A DNA stretch of 43,234 nt from Rhizobium sp. ASV8 (GTDB lineage: Bacteria > Pseudomonadota > Alphaproteobacteria > Rhizobiales > Rhizobiaceae): contig NZ_JAELUG010000052.1 in assembly GCF_016429255.1 (NCBI RefSeq), positions 1 through 43,234 of the forward strand. The letters are read 5' to 3'. Shown in pieces: positions 16,651 to 24,482 of the stretch. The notes under the pieces are model-generated. The model was not told where the DNA came from and did not search any database. It saw only the letters and a program-made list of their open reading frames with translations. How positions within the stretch are numbered: the stretch's first letter is position 1; each line of letters begins with the position of its first letter. Both the position numbers and the translations under genes were made by a program.

Positions 16651-17574
16651 CTAGAGCGCTGTATGCGGCTGCGGCGTCGGGAAGGCTGATCGCGCGCTCG
16701 GCGGCAACGGCTTTGGGTGAGCAAGCTCAAGTGCAGAGCGTAACGAGCCGCCAAGGCGCGAGGGAGCGAAGTCCTCCCCGAGCAAGCGCTCGGCGGCGTC
16801 GAACAGGTCGCTGATAGTTTCATTCGCACCCGCACGGAGCAAGACACCTGAACGGCCTGCGATGGGCGGCTTTTCTCCCAGCGACACCACGGCGACGGAA
16901 CCAGAAGCGCCCAGCACCAGATCGATTGGATCGTCATCGCCTCGTGGCGGAAGGTCAGAATCTGGACCATGATACCAGGCGATTACCGACGCTCCCGTTG
17001 CCGGCTCAGGTGCATTCAACGGCCCTGCAATCGAGAAGCTGTTGTCAATGTCCACATGCACGATGCGGTCGGACTGAACCAGAATACCGGTATCCAGGTC
17101 TCCGATAATTGAATCGTGGGGCCAGCTCTGTTCGAGCGCCCGCACCGCCAGCGCAGCGTCGTAAGCTGTCCGGGCGTCGAGCGCAGCACCGCCACCGTGC
17201 CCCACCCCACCCCATGCGGGAGCGCCTACTGGGCCATGTGGCGCGTAGGCATCGCGAACGCCGATCAGGAGGCCACTGCGGCCCTGAGATAAATGGGCAA
17301 GCGACGCGACGCGCCGGGCGATATTGTACGGATGGTCGCGCTGTGGGGTCGCGGCTATCAGAAACCGACCGTTCCTGGTTGCGCCCGCAAGTGTCGCTCC
17401 CACAGCGGAGCTGGTCAAGGTGACCGATGCCGGGTCGCTGCCATCAAGGCGGTCAATTCCCAGGACAGTGAATGCGACCTCCAATGCGTCCCACCGCGCG
17501 AGAAGCGCATGGCTGGACGTGAGTTCGACCAGATGTGGTCCGGCAAGCCCGAGAGCAAGATAGGGTTTGGTCAT
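16651..17574 (-). CDS. Divergent luciferase-like (LLM) flavin oxidoreductase homologue
   Basis: This 307-residue protein is recognisably a member of the luciferase-like monooxygenase group but is degenerate. HPYNIARRVASLAHLSQGRS matches the motif that follows the flavin site in NtaA-type enzymes, and VQSDRIVHVDIDNSFSIAGPLN matches their middle part. The usual GWNVVT segment reads GLLIGV, and the protein is 100 or more residues shorter than its neighbour at 15340. The start at 17574 (MTKPYLALG) is chosen because the upstream extension is not protein-like and overlaps the next gene. It could be a partner or regulatory subunit of the monooxygenase, or a decaying paralogue. Confidence 0.72.
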   Translation of the reverse strand: MTKPYLALGLAGPHLVELTSSHALLARWDALEVAFTVLGIDRLDGSDPASVTLTSSAVGATLAGATRNGRFLIAATPQRDHPYNIARRVASLAHLSQGRSGLLIGVRDAYAPHGPVGAPAWGGVGHGGGAALDARTAYDAALAVRALEQSWPHDSIIGDLDTGILVQSDRIVHVDIDNSFSIAGPLNAPEPATGASVIAWYHGPDSDLPPRGDDDPIDLVLGASGSVAVVSLGEKPPIAGRSGVLLRAGANETISDLFDAAERLLGEDFAPSRLGGSLRSALELAHPKPLPPSARSAFPTPQPHTAL

Positions 17575-17585
17575 GACACGCCTCC

Positions 17586-18836
17586 CTAGTTGCCTTGGCC
17601 ACCACGCCCGAGCCGGGCGATGCTTGAAACAGGGGATTTGTCGTTGACGAGGTAGTCGCCGAGAATGCGAGCCTTGTAGGCCACAGGGTTGTGCGATGCG
17701 AGTGTCCGCGCATTGCGCCAATGACGATCGAGTGCCGCATCTTCGGACGTGGCCGAAGCGCCAAGAGCATTGAAGACATGCGTGACGGCATAGAGAACCC
17801 CGTCGATGATCGCAAGTTGTGCTTGCGATACAGCCACTTCTCCCACAGTCACCAGCCGATCGCGCAGGGCGACGTCTCCGGCCGCATGCGCTGACGCGAT
17901 GAGGTCGAGCGAACCGGCGGCGCGACGCAGGGCCGCTTCGGTGGAAAACACCCGGACCGACACCTCACCGATCACCTGCAATAATTGCGGATCGAGCGCC
18001 GGGACGGGATCGAGACCTTGCGGGTAATTGCGGCCACGAGATTTGAGCGCGGAGATGCCATCGCGCTGGACCGCCCGAGTTATACCCGTCAAGACAGCGA
18101 GCAGCGCGGTTTGGTAGAAATGCCCCTGATAGACCACCCGCTCGCTTGCGGGGAACACATCGCCTTCGTGAGCAATGGCATCCTTGTAGATGGCACTGCC
18201 GCTTGCTGTGGTGCGCTGCCCGAAGCCCGGCCAGTCGTCGGTCAGCTCGACCCCTGGCTGGTGGCGGCTCACCAGCGTCGTGATCAACGTGCCATCCTCC
18301 GCCTTGCCGATCACGTCCAGCCAGTCGGCGTAAAGGCTCCCCGTCGCGTAGAACTTGGCGCCGGTGACTTTGTAGTGGTCGCTCTCGCGCGTCACCACGG
18401 TCTTGATTGTTGCGTAGGTTCCGTTGTTTGCTTCGGTCCAGCCCCCGCCCACGAACTCGCGGTCCCGAAAGCGCTGGAACCACCTTTCGTTCGTTGGAGA
18501 TGGGCGGGCATTCAGGCGATCCTCCACGAAGGCAAGATGATTGCGCCAGACATGGGCGACATTGGCATCGGCTTCCGCAAGCAGGGCAAGCAGATAGAAA
18601 GTCTGCTCGAGCGAAGCGCCAAAGCCGCCAAGATCCTCTGGAACTCGCAGCAGGGCGAAGTCGGCATCCTTCAGCCACTGCACCTGTTCGAACGGAAAGG
18701 TACGGTTGCGCTCGCGCTCGACGCTTCCCGCGGCAATGCGATCGAAGATCGGCTGGAAGCGTTGGACCAAGACGTCCTCCCTCGCTGTCGTGGGACGCAG
18801 GTAGGTCAACGAGAGTGGTGCATCCACTGCAGTCAT
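17586..18836 (-). CDS. DszC/SfnB-like flavin monooxygenase (acyl-CoA dehydrogenase fold)
   Basis: This 416-residue protein has the acyl-CoA dehydrogenase fold, with the N-terminal LLRVPEDLGGFGASLEQTF region, the central TGAKFYATGSLYADWLDVIG stretch and a helical C-terminal domain. Its closest known types are SfnB and DszC, two-component flavin monooxygenases acting on dialkyl sulfones or dibenzothiophene, not beta-oxidation enzymes. The start at 18836 is preferred because GGAG lies six bases upstream; an ATG four codons earlier has no such site. It sits 35 bases after the DppB-like permease gene and before two luciferase-like genes, consistent with an organosulfur degradation operon. Confidence 0.85.
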   Translation of the reverse strand: MTAVDAPLSLTYLRPTTAREDVLVQRFQPIFDRIAAGSVERERNRTFPFEQVQWLKDADFALLRVPEDLGGFGASLEQTFYLLALLAEADANVAHVWRNHLAFVEDRLNARPSPTNERWFQRFRDREFVGGGWTEANNGTYATIKTVVTRESDHYKVTGAKFYATGSLYADWLDVIGKAEDGTLITTLVSRHQPGVELTDDWPGFGQRTTASGSAIYKDAIAHEGDVFPASERVVYQGHFYQTALLAVLTGITRAVQRDGISALKSRGRNYPQGLDPVPALDPQLLQVIGEVSVRVFSTEAALRRAAGSLDLIASAHAAGDVALRDRLVTVGEVAVSQAQLAIIDGVLYAVTHVFNALGASATSEDAALDRHWRNARTLASHNPVAYKARILGDYLVNDKSPVSSIARLGRGGQGN

Positions 18837-18871
18837 GTTCTTCTCCATTTTGATAGTGCTGTTTAAAATTC

Positions 18872-19870
18872 TTAGCGGGATGGCGATTGGCTGGGGTCGC
18901 GCCAGTGGGCGACGAGATCGACGATCAGGGTGCAGACAACGAAGACCGACGCGGCGAAGATGGTCGTTCCGATCACAAGCGGAAAATCCCCATCCAACGC
19001 GGCGGTTATTGCCATGCGTCCGACGCCGTCGAGCCCGAATATCGTCTCCGTGACGATCGCACCGCCCATGATGACGGCGAGCTCAAGGCCACCCAGGGTG
19101 ATGATTGGATTCAACGCCGACGGCAGCACGTGCGACAGATAGATCTTGCTCTCGCGAAGCCCCTTGGCGCGGGCCGTCCGGATATAGTCCTGACCAAGGA
19201 CGTCCAGCATCCCGGCCCGGACGATCCGCTGGAAGATACCTATTTCGGCGATCGCCAGCGTCGCCCACGGCAAGACGAGATGTCTTGCCCACTCAAGCGG
19301 ATCCTCCAAGAGCGGAACATATCCGCTGCTTGGGAACCACGCGAACCCGTGGTTCGTGAGTTGGAAGAAGAGGAAATAGGAGATCAAGATGCCGCTCAGG
19401 AAGGTTGGCACCGACAGGCCGATATAGGCGAAAAGCGCCAGGATATGATCGACGAGCCGCCCCTGCCAGCGTGCGGCCACGACACCGAAGACGATCGATA
19501 TCGTCATCCAGATGACCATCGCGCCCAGCGCCAGCGAAATCGTCACGGGAGCCTTGGCAAGAATGAGGTCGGTGACGGGCGCCTGCTTGCGGAAGGAGTA
19601 GCCAAGGGCTGGCGGCCAATGCAGCAGCCCCATCGGGGCGCCCTGTATATCCGGCCCCCGGAAGAGATAGTACCAAAGCTGATGATACCAGGGTTCGTTA
19701 AGACGCAGCGCCCGCGCCACGCCGTCTATCGTTTCCTGTGTCGCATTTCGCGGCGCGAGCATCGCCGCCGGGTTTCGATAGGCGATCCTCGTAATGAAGA
19801 ATGAAAGCACCAGCACGATCACGAGGGTGGCGGCCGACCGCAAGATGGTTGAGACGATGTTCTTTGTCAT
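18872..19870 (-). CDS. Dpp/Opp-type ABC permease (DppB-like)
   Basis: This 332-residue inner-membrane protein is a DppB/OppB-type permease. It begins with an N-terminal membrane segment, contains the family's conserved EPWYHQLWYYLF and LGAMVIWMTISIVFGVVAA regions, and has the EAA loop near DYIRTARAKGLRESKIYLSH and the NPIITLGGLEL motif. About six membrane segments are seen. It pairs with the DppC-like protein encoded three bases upstream. In this operon the importer probably carries an organosulfur compound rather than peptides, judging from the monooxygenases that follow. Confidence 0.92.
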   Translation of the reverse strand: MTKNIVSTILRSAATLVIVLVLSFFITRIAYRNPAAMLAPRNATQETIDGVARALRLNEPWYHQLWYYLFRGPDIQGAPMGLLHWPPALGYSFRKQAPVTDLILAKAPVTISLALGAMVIWMTISIVFGVVAARWQGRLVDHILALFAYIGLSVPTFLSGILISYFLFFQLTNHGFAWFPSSGYVPLLEDPLEWARHLVLPWATLAIAEIGIFQRIVRAGMLDVLGQDYIRTARAKGLRESKIYLSHVLPSALNPIITLGGLELAVIMGGAIVTETIFGLDGVGRMAITAALDGDFPLVIGTTIFAASVFVVCTLIVDLVAHWRDPSQSPSR

Positions 19871-19873
19871 GAC

Positions 19874-20806
19874 TTAGGATCGCCTCTGATGCGGATCGAG
19901 TACGCGCCGCAGCCCCGAACTCAAGGTGTTGAAACCAACCACCGTCAGAAACAAGGCAAGGCCTGGCCCCGCCAGAAACCAGGGCTGATCCTGATAGAGG
20001 GAAGTCCGTTGGGCTTCGGCGATCATGTTGCCCCAGCTCGGCACCGGTGCCTGGATTCCGACGCCGAGAAACGAGAGTGTCGCCTCGGCCACGATATTGG
20101 CTGGAAGTTGCACCGCCCAATATACGAGCAGCGTCGGCAGGATGTTCGGCAGAATGTCGACGAAAATGATGCGAGCGTTCGACGCACCGATGACCAAGGA
20201 CGACTCGACCAGCGGGCCAGATCGCATTTCCAGTACCATTCCACGCGTCAGGCGGGCGAAGTAGGTCCAGGAGAACAGGGCTATCACAAGGATGATGACG
20301 AGGATCGGGGAGATCAACGGCATCCCTTGCTCGCCTCTGTTGAGCGACAGCAGGCTGAGAGCGGTGACGACGAAGGGGAACGACATGGCGACGTCGATCG
20401 CCTGACTGATCACACGGTCGACGCGACCCGCGATGAAGCCGCTGACCATCCCTATCAAAGTGCCGATGATCATCGCGGCGGTCGTCGCCGGAATTCCGAC
20501 GAGTAGAGATATCCGAGCGCCGTAGAGGGTTCGAACAAGGACGTCACGCCCATTTCCATCCGCCCCCAACGGGAATGACAACGAGGGCCGGATTGGAATG
20601 CCCATGTCGTCGAGCGCCACGTCCGGGAATTGCTCAGTCGGTCCATGCTGCAACAGGAGGGCCGCAAACGGCGCAAGCAAAGCGGCAGCCAGCACCAGGC
20701 CGACGATCGCAAGCCCAAAGCGGATACTGCGCTCACGCCACAGGAGGCCCAGGAACCGGGGCGCCGGGCGGCGAACCGACCTTTCGCCAAGGAGATCAAC
20801 CGACAT
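19874..20806 (-). CDS. Dpp/Opp-type ABC permease (DppC-like)
   Basis: This 310-residue permease has the DppC/OppC layout: a cytoplasmic N-terminus, a first membrane segment (FGLAIVGLVLAAALLAPFAA), then the periplasmic HPLG-like signature SFPLGADGNGRDVLVRTLYGAR, five more membrane segments and a C-terminal EATLSFLGVGIQAPVPSWGNM motif. The ATG at 20806 (MSVDLLGE) is chosen; it lies inside the end of the ATPase gene, an 11-base overlap. A longer frame starting at 20851 would overlap more and has no better ribosome binding site. It forms the pore with the DppB-like protein. Confidence 0.91.
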   Translation of the reverse strand: MSVDLLGERSVRRPAPRFLGLLWRERSIRFGLAIVGLVLAAALLAPFAALLLQHGPTEQFPDVALDDMGIPIRPSLSFPLGADGNGRDVLVRTLYGARISLLVGIPATTAAMIIGTLIGMVSGFIAGRVDRVISQAIDVAMSFPFVVTALSLLSLNRGEQGMPLISPILVIILVIALFSWTYFARLTRGMVLEMRSGPLVESSLVIGASNARIIFVDILPNILPTLLVYWAVQLPANIVAEATLSFLGVGIQAPVPSWGNMIAEAQRTSLYQDQPWFLAGPGLALFLTVVGFNTLSSGLRRVLDPHQRRS

Positions 20807-22409
20807 AAGAGGCCGCCTTCGAAGTGACACGCTCAACCGGCCGCTTGCCACCGGGCATCGAAGCGAGAAGACGCTTCGTGTAGTCGTGCTCGGCCCGCTC
20901 GAATATCCGCCTGGTGGGTCCGGCCTCTACTATTCGCCCCTTCTCGAGCACGATGACGCGGTCGCACAGTTCACCGACAACGCCGAGGTCGTGGGAGATG
21001 AACAGGATCGAGATACCAAGGCGATCACGGAGCCGGCGAAGCAGTTGCACGATCTTGACCTGTGTCGTGACGTCAAGCGCCGAGACAGGCTCGTCGGCGA
21101 CGATAAGCGACGGCCTCAACGCGATTGCCCTGGCGATCGCAACGCGCTGCCGCTGACCTCCGGAAAGCTGAGAGGGCAAGCGGGAAAGCACAGTGTCTTG
21201 AAGCTCGACATCCGCCAGCAATTGCCGGACCATGTCCTTCACCTTCGTGCGGTCCCCTTCGCCCGCGATCACATAAGGATCGGCAAGAAGGGCCTCGACG
21301 GATCGTCGCGGATTGAGGCTTGCATAGGGGTCCTGGAAGACCACCTGAATTTCTCGGCGCAAATCGCCGGCGAGTTTCGTCGGGCCTCCCGCCTTCGAAT
21401 ATTGCGCGCCCGAGAAGGAAATCGTGCCATGGTCGGGCCGATCAAGCCCAGCGATCAGGCGGCCGATGGTCGACTTGCCTGATCCTGATTCGCCGACCAG
21501 GCCAAGGATCTCCGCCCTACCTATCGAAAACGACACATCCTCAAGGACCATCTGGCAGGCAACAAAGGAACGACCCAGCGCGGCGACCTCGATCAGCGGC
21601 TCCCGTGCGCCGATCGTAGTCGGCTGTGCATAGGTTCGCGGGCCCGCAAGCCGCGCGGCTCCCAGCAGCTCGCGCGTATAGGAATGTTTAGGCGCGGAAT
21701 AGATCGCCGCCGCCCCCGCCCGTTCAACCACAAGGCCGTCACGCATCACAGCGACGTCGTCGGCAATGTCGGAGACCACGGCGAGATCATGGCTGACAAA
21801 CACGAGAGCGGTCCGATGCCGCTCCTGCAATCGCCGCAGCAGCTCAAGAATGGACGCCTGCACCGTCACGTCCAGGGCCGTCGTCGGCTCGTCGGCAATA
21901 ATAAGACCGGGATTTGACGCGATCGCCATGGCAATCATAACGCGTTGCCGCATACCGCCAGACAGGTGACGCGGATAGTCCCCAAGCCTCTTTGCCGGAT
22001 TGGAAATCTCGACATCGCTCAAGAGCTCGAGTATCCGCTCGCGCTTTTCCTTTCGGCCAATTGAGCGATGGGCAGATACGGCTTCGCCTATCTGGTCTGC
22101 GACCGTCTTCAAGGGATGCAGGTTGCTCAAAGGATCCTGAAAAACGAAGCCGATCTCCGCCCCCCGGATTCTGCGCAGGACAGTCGTTGAGGCTCCGAGG
22201 ATTTCCTGGCCTCGATAGAGCACGCTGCCATCAATCAATGCATGGGGGGGCAGCAGACCGGCGGCACCAAGCAGGCTGGCACTCTTGCCGGATCCGGATT
22301 CACCCACGATTGCGAGCGTCCTTCCCGGTTCGACATCGAACGACACGCCCCGCACCGCCTCTACGGCTCCGAAGCGAACCCTTAAATCACGAATGGAAAG
22401 GACGCTCAT
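20796..22409 (-). CDS. Fused double ABC ATPase (DppD-DppF-like)
   Basis: This 537-residue protein joins two ABC ATPase domains that are separate DppD and DppF proteins in E. coli. The first has Walker A GESGSGKS at 36-43, signature LSGGMRQRVMIAMA and Walker B LIIADEPTTALD. The second, from about residue 265, has GESGSGKSTIGRLI, LSGGQRQRVAIARA and LIVADEPVSALD. Both carry the C-terminal oligopeptide-transporter-type region after the switch histidine. The start lies four bases after the stop of the binding-protein gene. Both ATP sites look intact. Confidence 0.93.
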   Translation of the reverse strand: MSVLSIRDLRVRFGAVEAVRGVSFDVEPGRTLAIVGESGSGKSASLLGAAGLLPPHALIDGSVLYRGQEILGASTTVLRRIRGAEIGFVFQDPLSNLHPLKTVADQIGEAVSAHRSIGRKEKRERILELLSDVEISNPAKRLGDYPRHLSGGMRQRVMIAMAIASNPGLIIADEPTTALDVTVQASILELLRRLQERHRTALVFVSHDLAVVSDIADDVAVMRDGLVVERAGAAAIYSAPKHSYTRELLGAARLAGPRTYAQPTTIGAREPLIEVAALGRSFVACQMVLEDVSFSIGRAEILGLVGESGSGKSTIGRLIAGLDRPDHGTISFSGAQYSKAGGPTKLAGDLRREIQVVFQDPYASLNPRRSVEALLADPYVIAGEGDRTKVKDMVRQLLADVELQDTVLSRLPSQLSGGQRQRVAIARAIALRPSLIVADEPVSALDVTTQVKIVQLLRRLRDRLGISILFISHDLGVVGELCDRVIVLEKGRIVEAGPTRRIFERAEHDYTKRLLASMPGGKRPVERVTSKAASYVG

Positions 22410-22413
22410 CAGA

Positions 22414-24168
22414 TCAGTTCTTCACGGCGATGTTTGTGATATCGGCCTGAACGGCCAGCGACGACCACGCCCAGTGGGTAATGCGATCGGACGTGATCGC
22501 AATCTTCCGCTTCTCAAACAGCGGGATCCATGGCAGGTCCACGGAGACGATCCTGTCGGCCTTCGCCCAGATCGGCGCCGGGTCGTCCGATGGAAAGGCT
22601 TCCGCGGCAAGCTTGTTGAGCTCGGCGTTGCTGTAGCAGATCGAGTTCACATTTCCCGTTCCGCAGGGAGATGCATCCGAGTTCAGCCAGCCGCCAAGCA
22701 GCATTCGCGTGCTCGGGCCCTGCCAGTCGGGAGCGAACTGACCGCCAAGCGAGATGTCCCATCTGCTCTTTGCGTCCTGGATGAAGGAATACCATTGTGT
22801 CGGCGGGATCGGAATCAGGTTGAGCTCGATCCCGGCAGTGGCGACGTCTTCCTTGACCGCGACGGCAATCGCTTCGAACTGGGCGGTCGTGCGATAGATT
22901 GCGTCGAGCTTCACGCCATTGGGATAGCCCGCCTTGGCAAGCAGCGCCTGCGCCTTTGCTTTGTCGCCTTTGTTACCCTCGACCGGATACGGATCAAACG
23001 GTTCGTAGCCGAGAATCGTGGAGGTGATGATCTGCGACAGCGGTACGGCAGCAATTGGACCGCCCTGGACCTGGACAAGGTGTGCGCGGTTGACCGCATA
23101 GGTCAGCGCCTGGCGCACCTCCGGTTTGCGAAGAGCGTTCGCCCCGTCGCTCTGGGCCTGCGGACGGGCGTTGAAGGTGATGAAGTTTGCAGCGCCGCTG
23201 TTGGAGGAATGCAGTTGCGCTTCCTTCTGGGTCTGGAAACGCTTGATGGCGCTGCGCGGAGGAACGTCGAGATAGAGCGAGAGGTCTGCCTCGCCCGCCT
23301 CGATCTTCTGGACAATGCTGTCTTCGCTATTGGCCGTGAAGTCGACCACGATTTCGTCGACATAGGCTTTGCGGGCTTCGTCGCTTTCCGGCTTGAAGTT
23401 CTTCGCTTTCTTCAGGACGAGCTTCTGCCCGTCCTGATAGCTGTCGACATAATAGGGACCGCTTGACGGGAAGTTTCTGCGGAATTCGGCAGAGTCCGGA
23501 AAGTATTTCGATGCGACTTCAGGCGGCAATGGCGACACGAAATTCATCGAGAGAATATTGAGAAAATCGTAATTCTTGCTGTCCGACCTGATGATGAGCG
23601 TCTTGTCGTCGGGTGCGCTGACGCCAGAGATCTCGTGACTGTCGATGAATGCCTTCGATGCCGCCAAGTCTCCCGTCGGCACCTTCCCAAACTCCTGGCA
23701 ATAGGCCTTGAAGCCGGAGATCGCGAGATTGAAGTAGTTGATCGCAGCGACCTGCTTGTTGGGATCGCAGAAGCGCTTGATGTCGTATACGAAATCGCCA
23801 GCCACAATCTTGCGATCCGTCGGACCGGAATAGAAGATATCGTCCTTAAGATGGAACGTGTAGGTCTTTCCGCCGTCGCTCACATCCCACGACTTCGCCA
23901 GATCTGGCACGAGCTTCGTGTCGTCCTTGATGTCCTTGGACGAACCTGGATAGGTGACAAGCTGGCGGGTGACCGCACGCAGGATTTCCCAGGAATCAGT
24001 GCTGTAGCCTGTGAGCGGATCGAATGCATCCAGATCCTGGAGCGAGGCAATACGCAATGTACCGCCAAATTGCGGTTCGCCTGCCAGGGCTTTGGATCCC
24101 GGCGCGGTGGTGATTGCTAGGTTCGCCAGGAGCAGTCCACCTGCCAAGCGGTAAGAACGACGTTTCAT
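22414..24168 (-). CDS. Family-5 ABC substrate-binding protein
   Basis: This 584-residue periplasmic protein belongs to the family-5 solute-binding proteins (DppA/OppA class). It has a signal peptide (basic KRR start, cleavage near ALAG at about residue 29) and begins its mature part with GGTLRIASLQDLDAFDPLTGY. Conserved stretches include the WDVSDGGKTYTFHLKDDIFYS region and LRKPEVRQALTYAVNRAHLV. It is the first gene of the minus-strand organosulfur operon and lies 22 bases or so after the proposed transcription start. Family-5 proteins bind peptides, nickel, opines and many other ligands; the ligand here is unknown. Confidence 0.92.
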   Translation of the reverse strand: MKRRSYRLAGGLLLANLAITTAPGSKALAGEPQFGGTLRIASLQDLDAFDPLTGYSTDSWEILRAVTRQLVTYPGSSKDIKDDTKLVPDLAKSWDVSDGGKTYTFHLKDDIFYSGPTDRKIVAGDFVYDIKRFCDPNKQVAAINYFNLAISGFKAYCQEFGKVPTGDLAASKAFIDSHEISGVSAPDDKTLIIRSDSKNYDFLNILSMNFVSPLPPEVASKYFPDSAEFRRNFPSSGPYYVDSYQDGQKLVLKKAKNFKPESDEARKAYVDEIVVDFTANSEDSIVQKIEAGEADLSLYLDVPPRSAIKRFQTQKEAQLHSSNSGAANFITFNARPQAQSDGANALRKPEVRQALTYAVNRAHLVQVQGGPIAAVPLSQIITSTILGYEPFDPYPVEGNKGDKAKAQALLAKAGYPNGVKLDAIYRTTAQFEAIAVAVKEDVATAGIELNLIPIPPTQWYSFIQDAKSRWDISLGGQFAPDWQGPSTRMLLGGWLNSDASPCGTGNVNSICYSNAELNKLAAEAFPSDDPAPIWAKADRIVSVDLPWIPLFEKRKIAITSDRITHWAWSSLAVQADITNIAVKN

Positions 24169-24191
24169 TTTGCAATGCCTTAGTTGATATT

Positions 24192-24210
24192 ATCTATAAG
24201 ATTTATAGAT
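24192..24210. promoter_or_regulatory. 19-base palindrome ATCTATAAGATTTATAGAT, operator candidate
   Basis: The arms ATCTATAA and TTATAGAT pair perfectly around GAT. The repeat contains a T-N11-A core as in LysR-family binding sites and lies across the proposed spacer and -10 box of the minus-strand operon. The binding protein is not encoded in the adjacent operons, so the regulator is unknown. Confidence 0.5.
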
Positions 24211-24448
24211 TTAATCCAAGGCTAGAACGCTCCAAACTTCCAAACTTCGAGGGACGCGAAAAATATCTGCCCTGATCTGCGCGTTTTTCCGGAATTCATT
24301 TCCGCCAGACCGATCTCGGCGCCTCTGAACGATCGGCAAAACCCGGTGGCGCTGCCGGCGAAACCAGCAGGATCTTGAGTTAGGATTTTCACTATGTGGA
24401 CTGAAATTAGAACAGAACTACTGCGCCCTTGCCATCATTATATAGCAT

Positions 24449-24467
24449 ATCTATCAAAATTGTAGAA
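24449..24467. promoter_or_regulatory. Degenerate copy of the 19-base palindrome
   Basis: ATCTAT, seven bases, then GTAGAA follows the same spacing as the palindrome at 24192-24210, with four of six bases kept in the second arm. It overlaps the proposed -10 box of the plus-strand operon, so one regulator could control both directions. Confidence 0.35.
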
Positions 24468-24482
24468 ATTAAGGGATCTGTC

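Larger units (their letters stand above)
24169..24482. promoter_or_regulatory. Divergent promoter region of the two organosulfur operons
   Basis: This 314-base spacer separates two divergent transporter operons. Minus side: TTGGAT (24214-24219) and TAGATA (24191-24196) spaced by 17 bases. Plus side: TTGCCA (24429-24434) and TATCAA (24452-24457), also 17 apart. Each promoter carries a related 19-base palindrome. A tandem repeat of TCCAAACT lies at 24231-24246. The centre is otherwise without visible genes. Confidence 0.5.
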
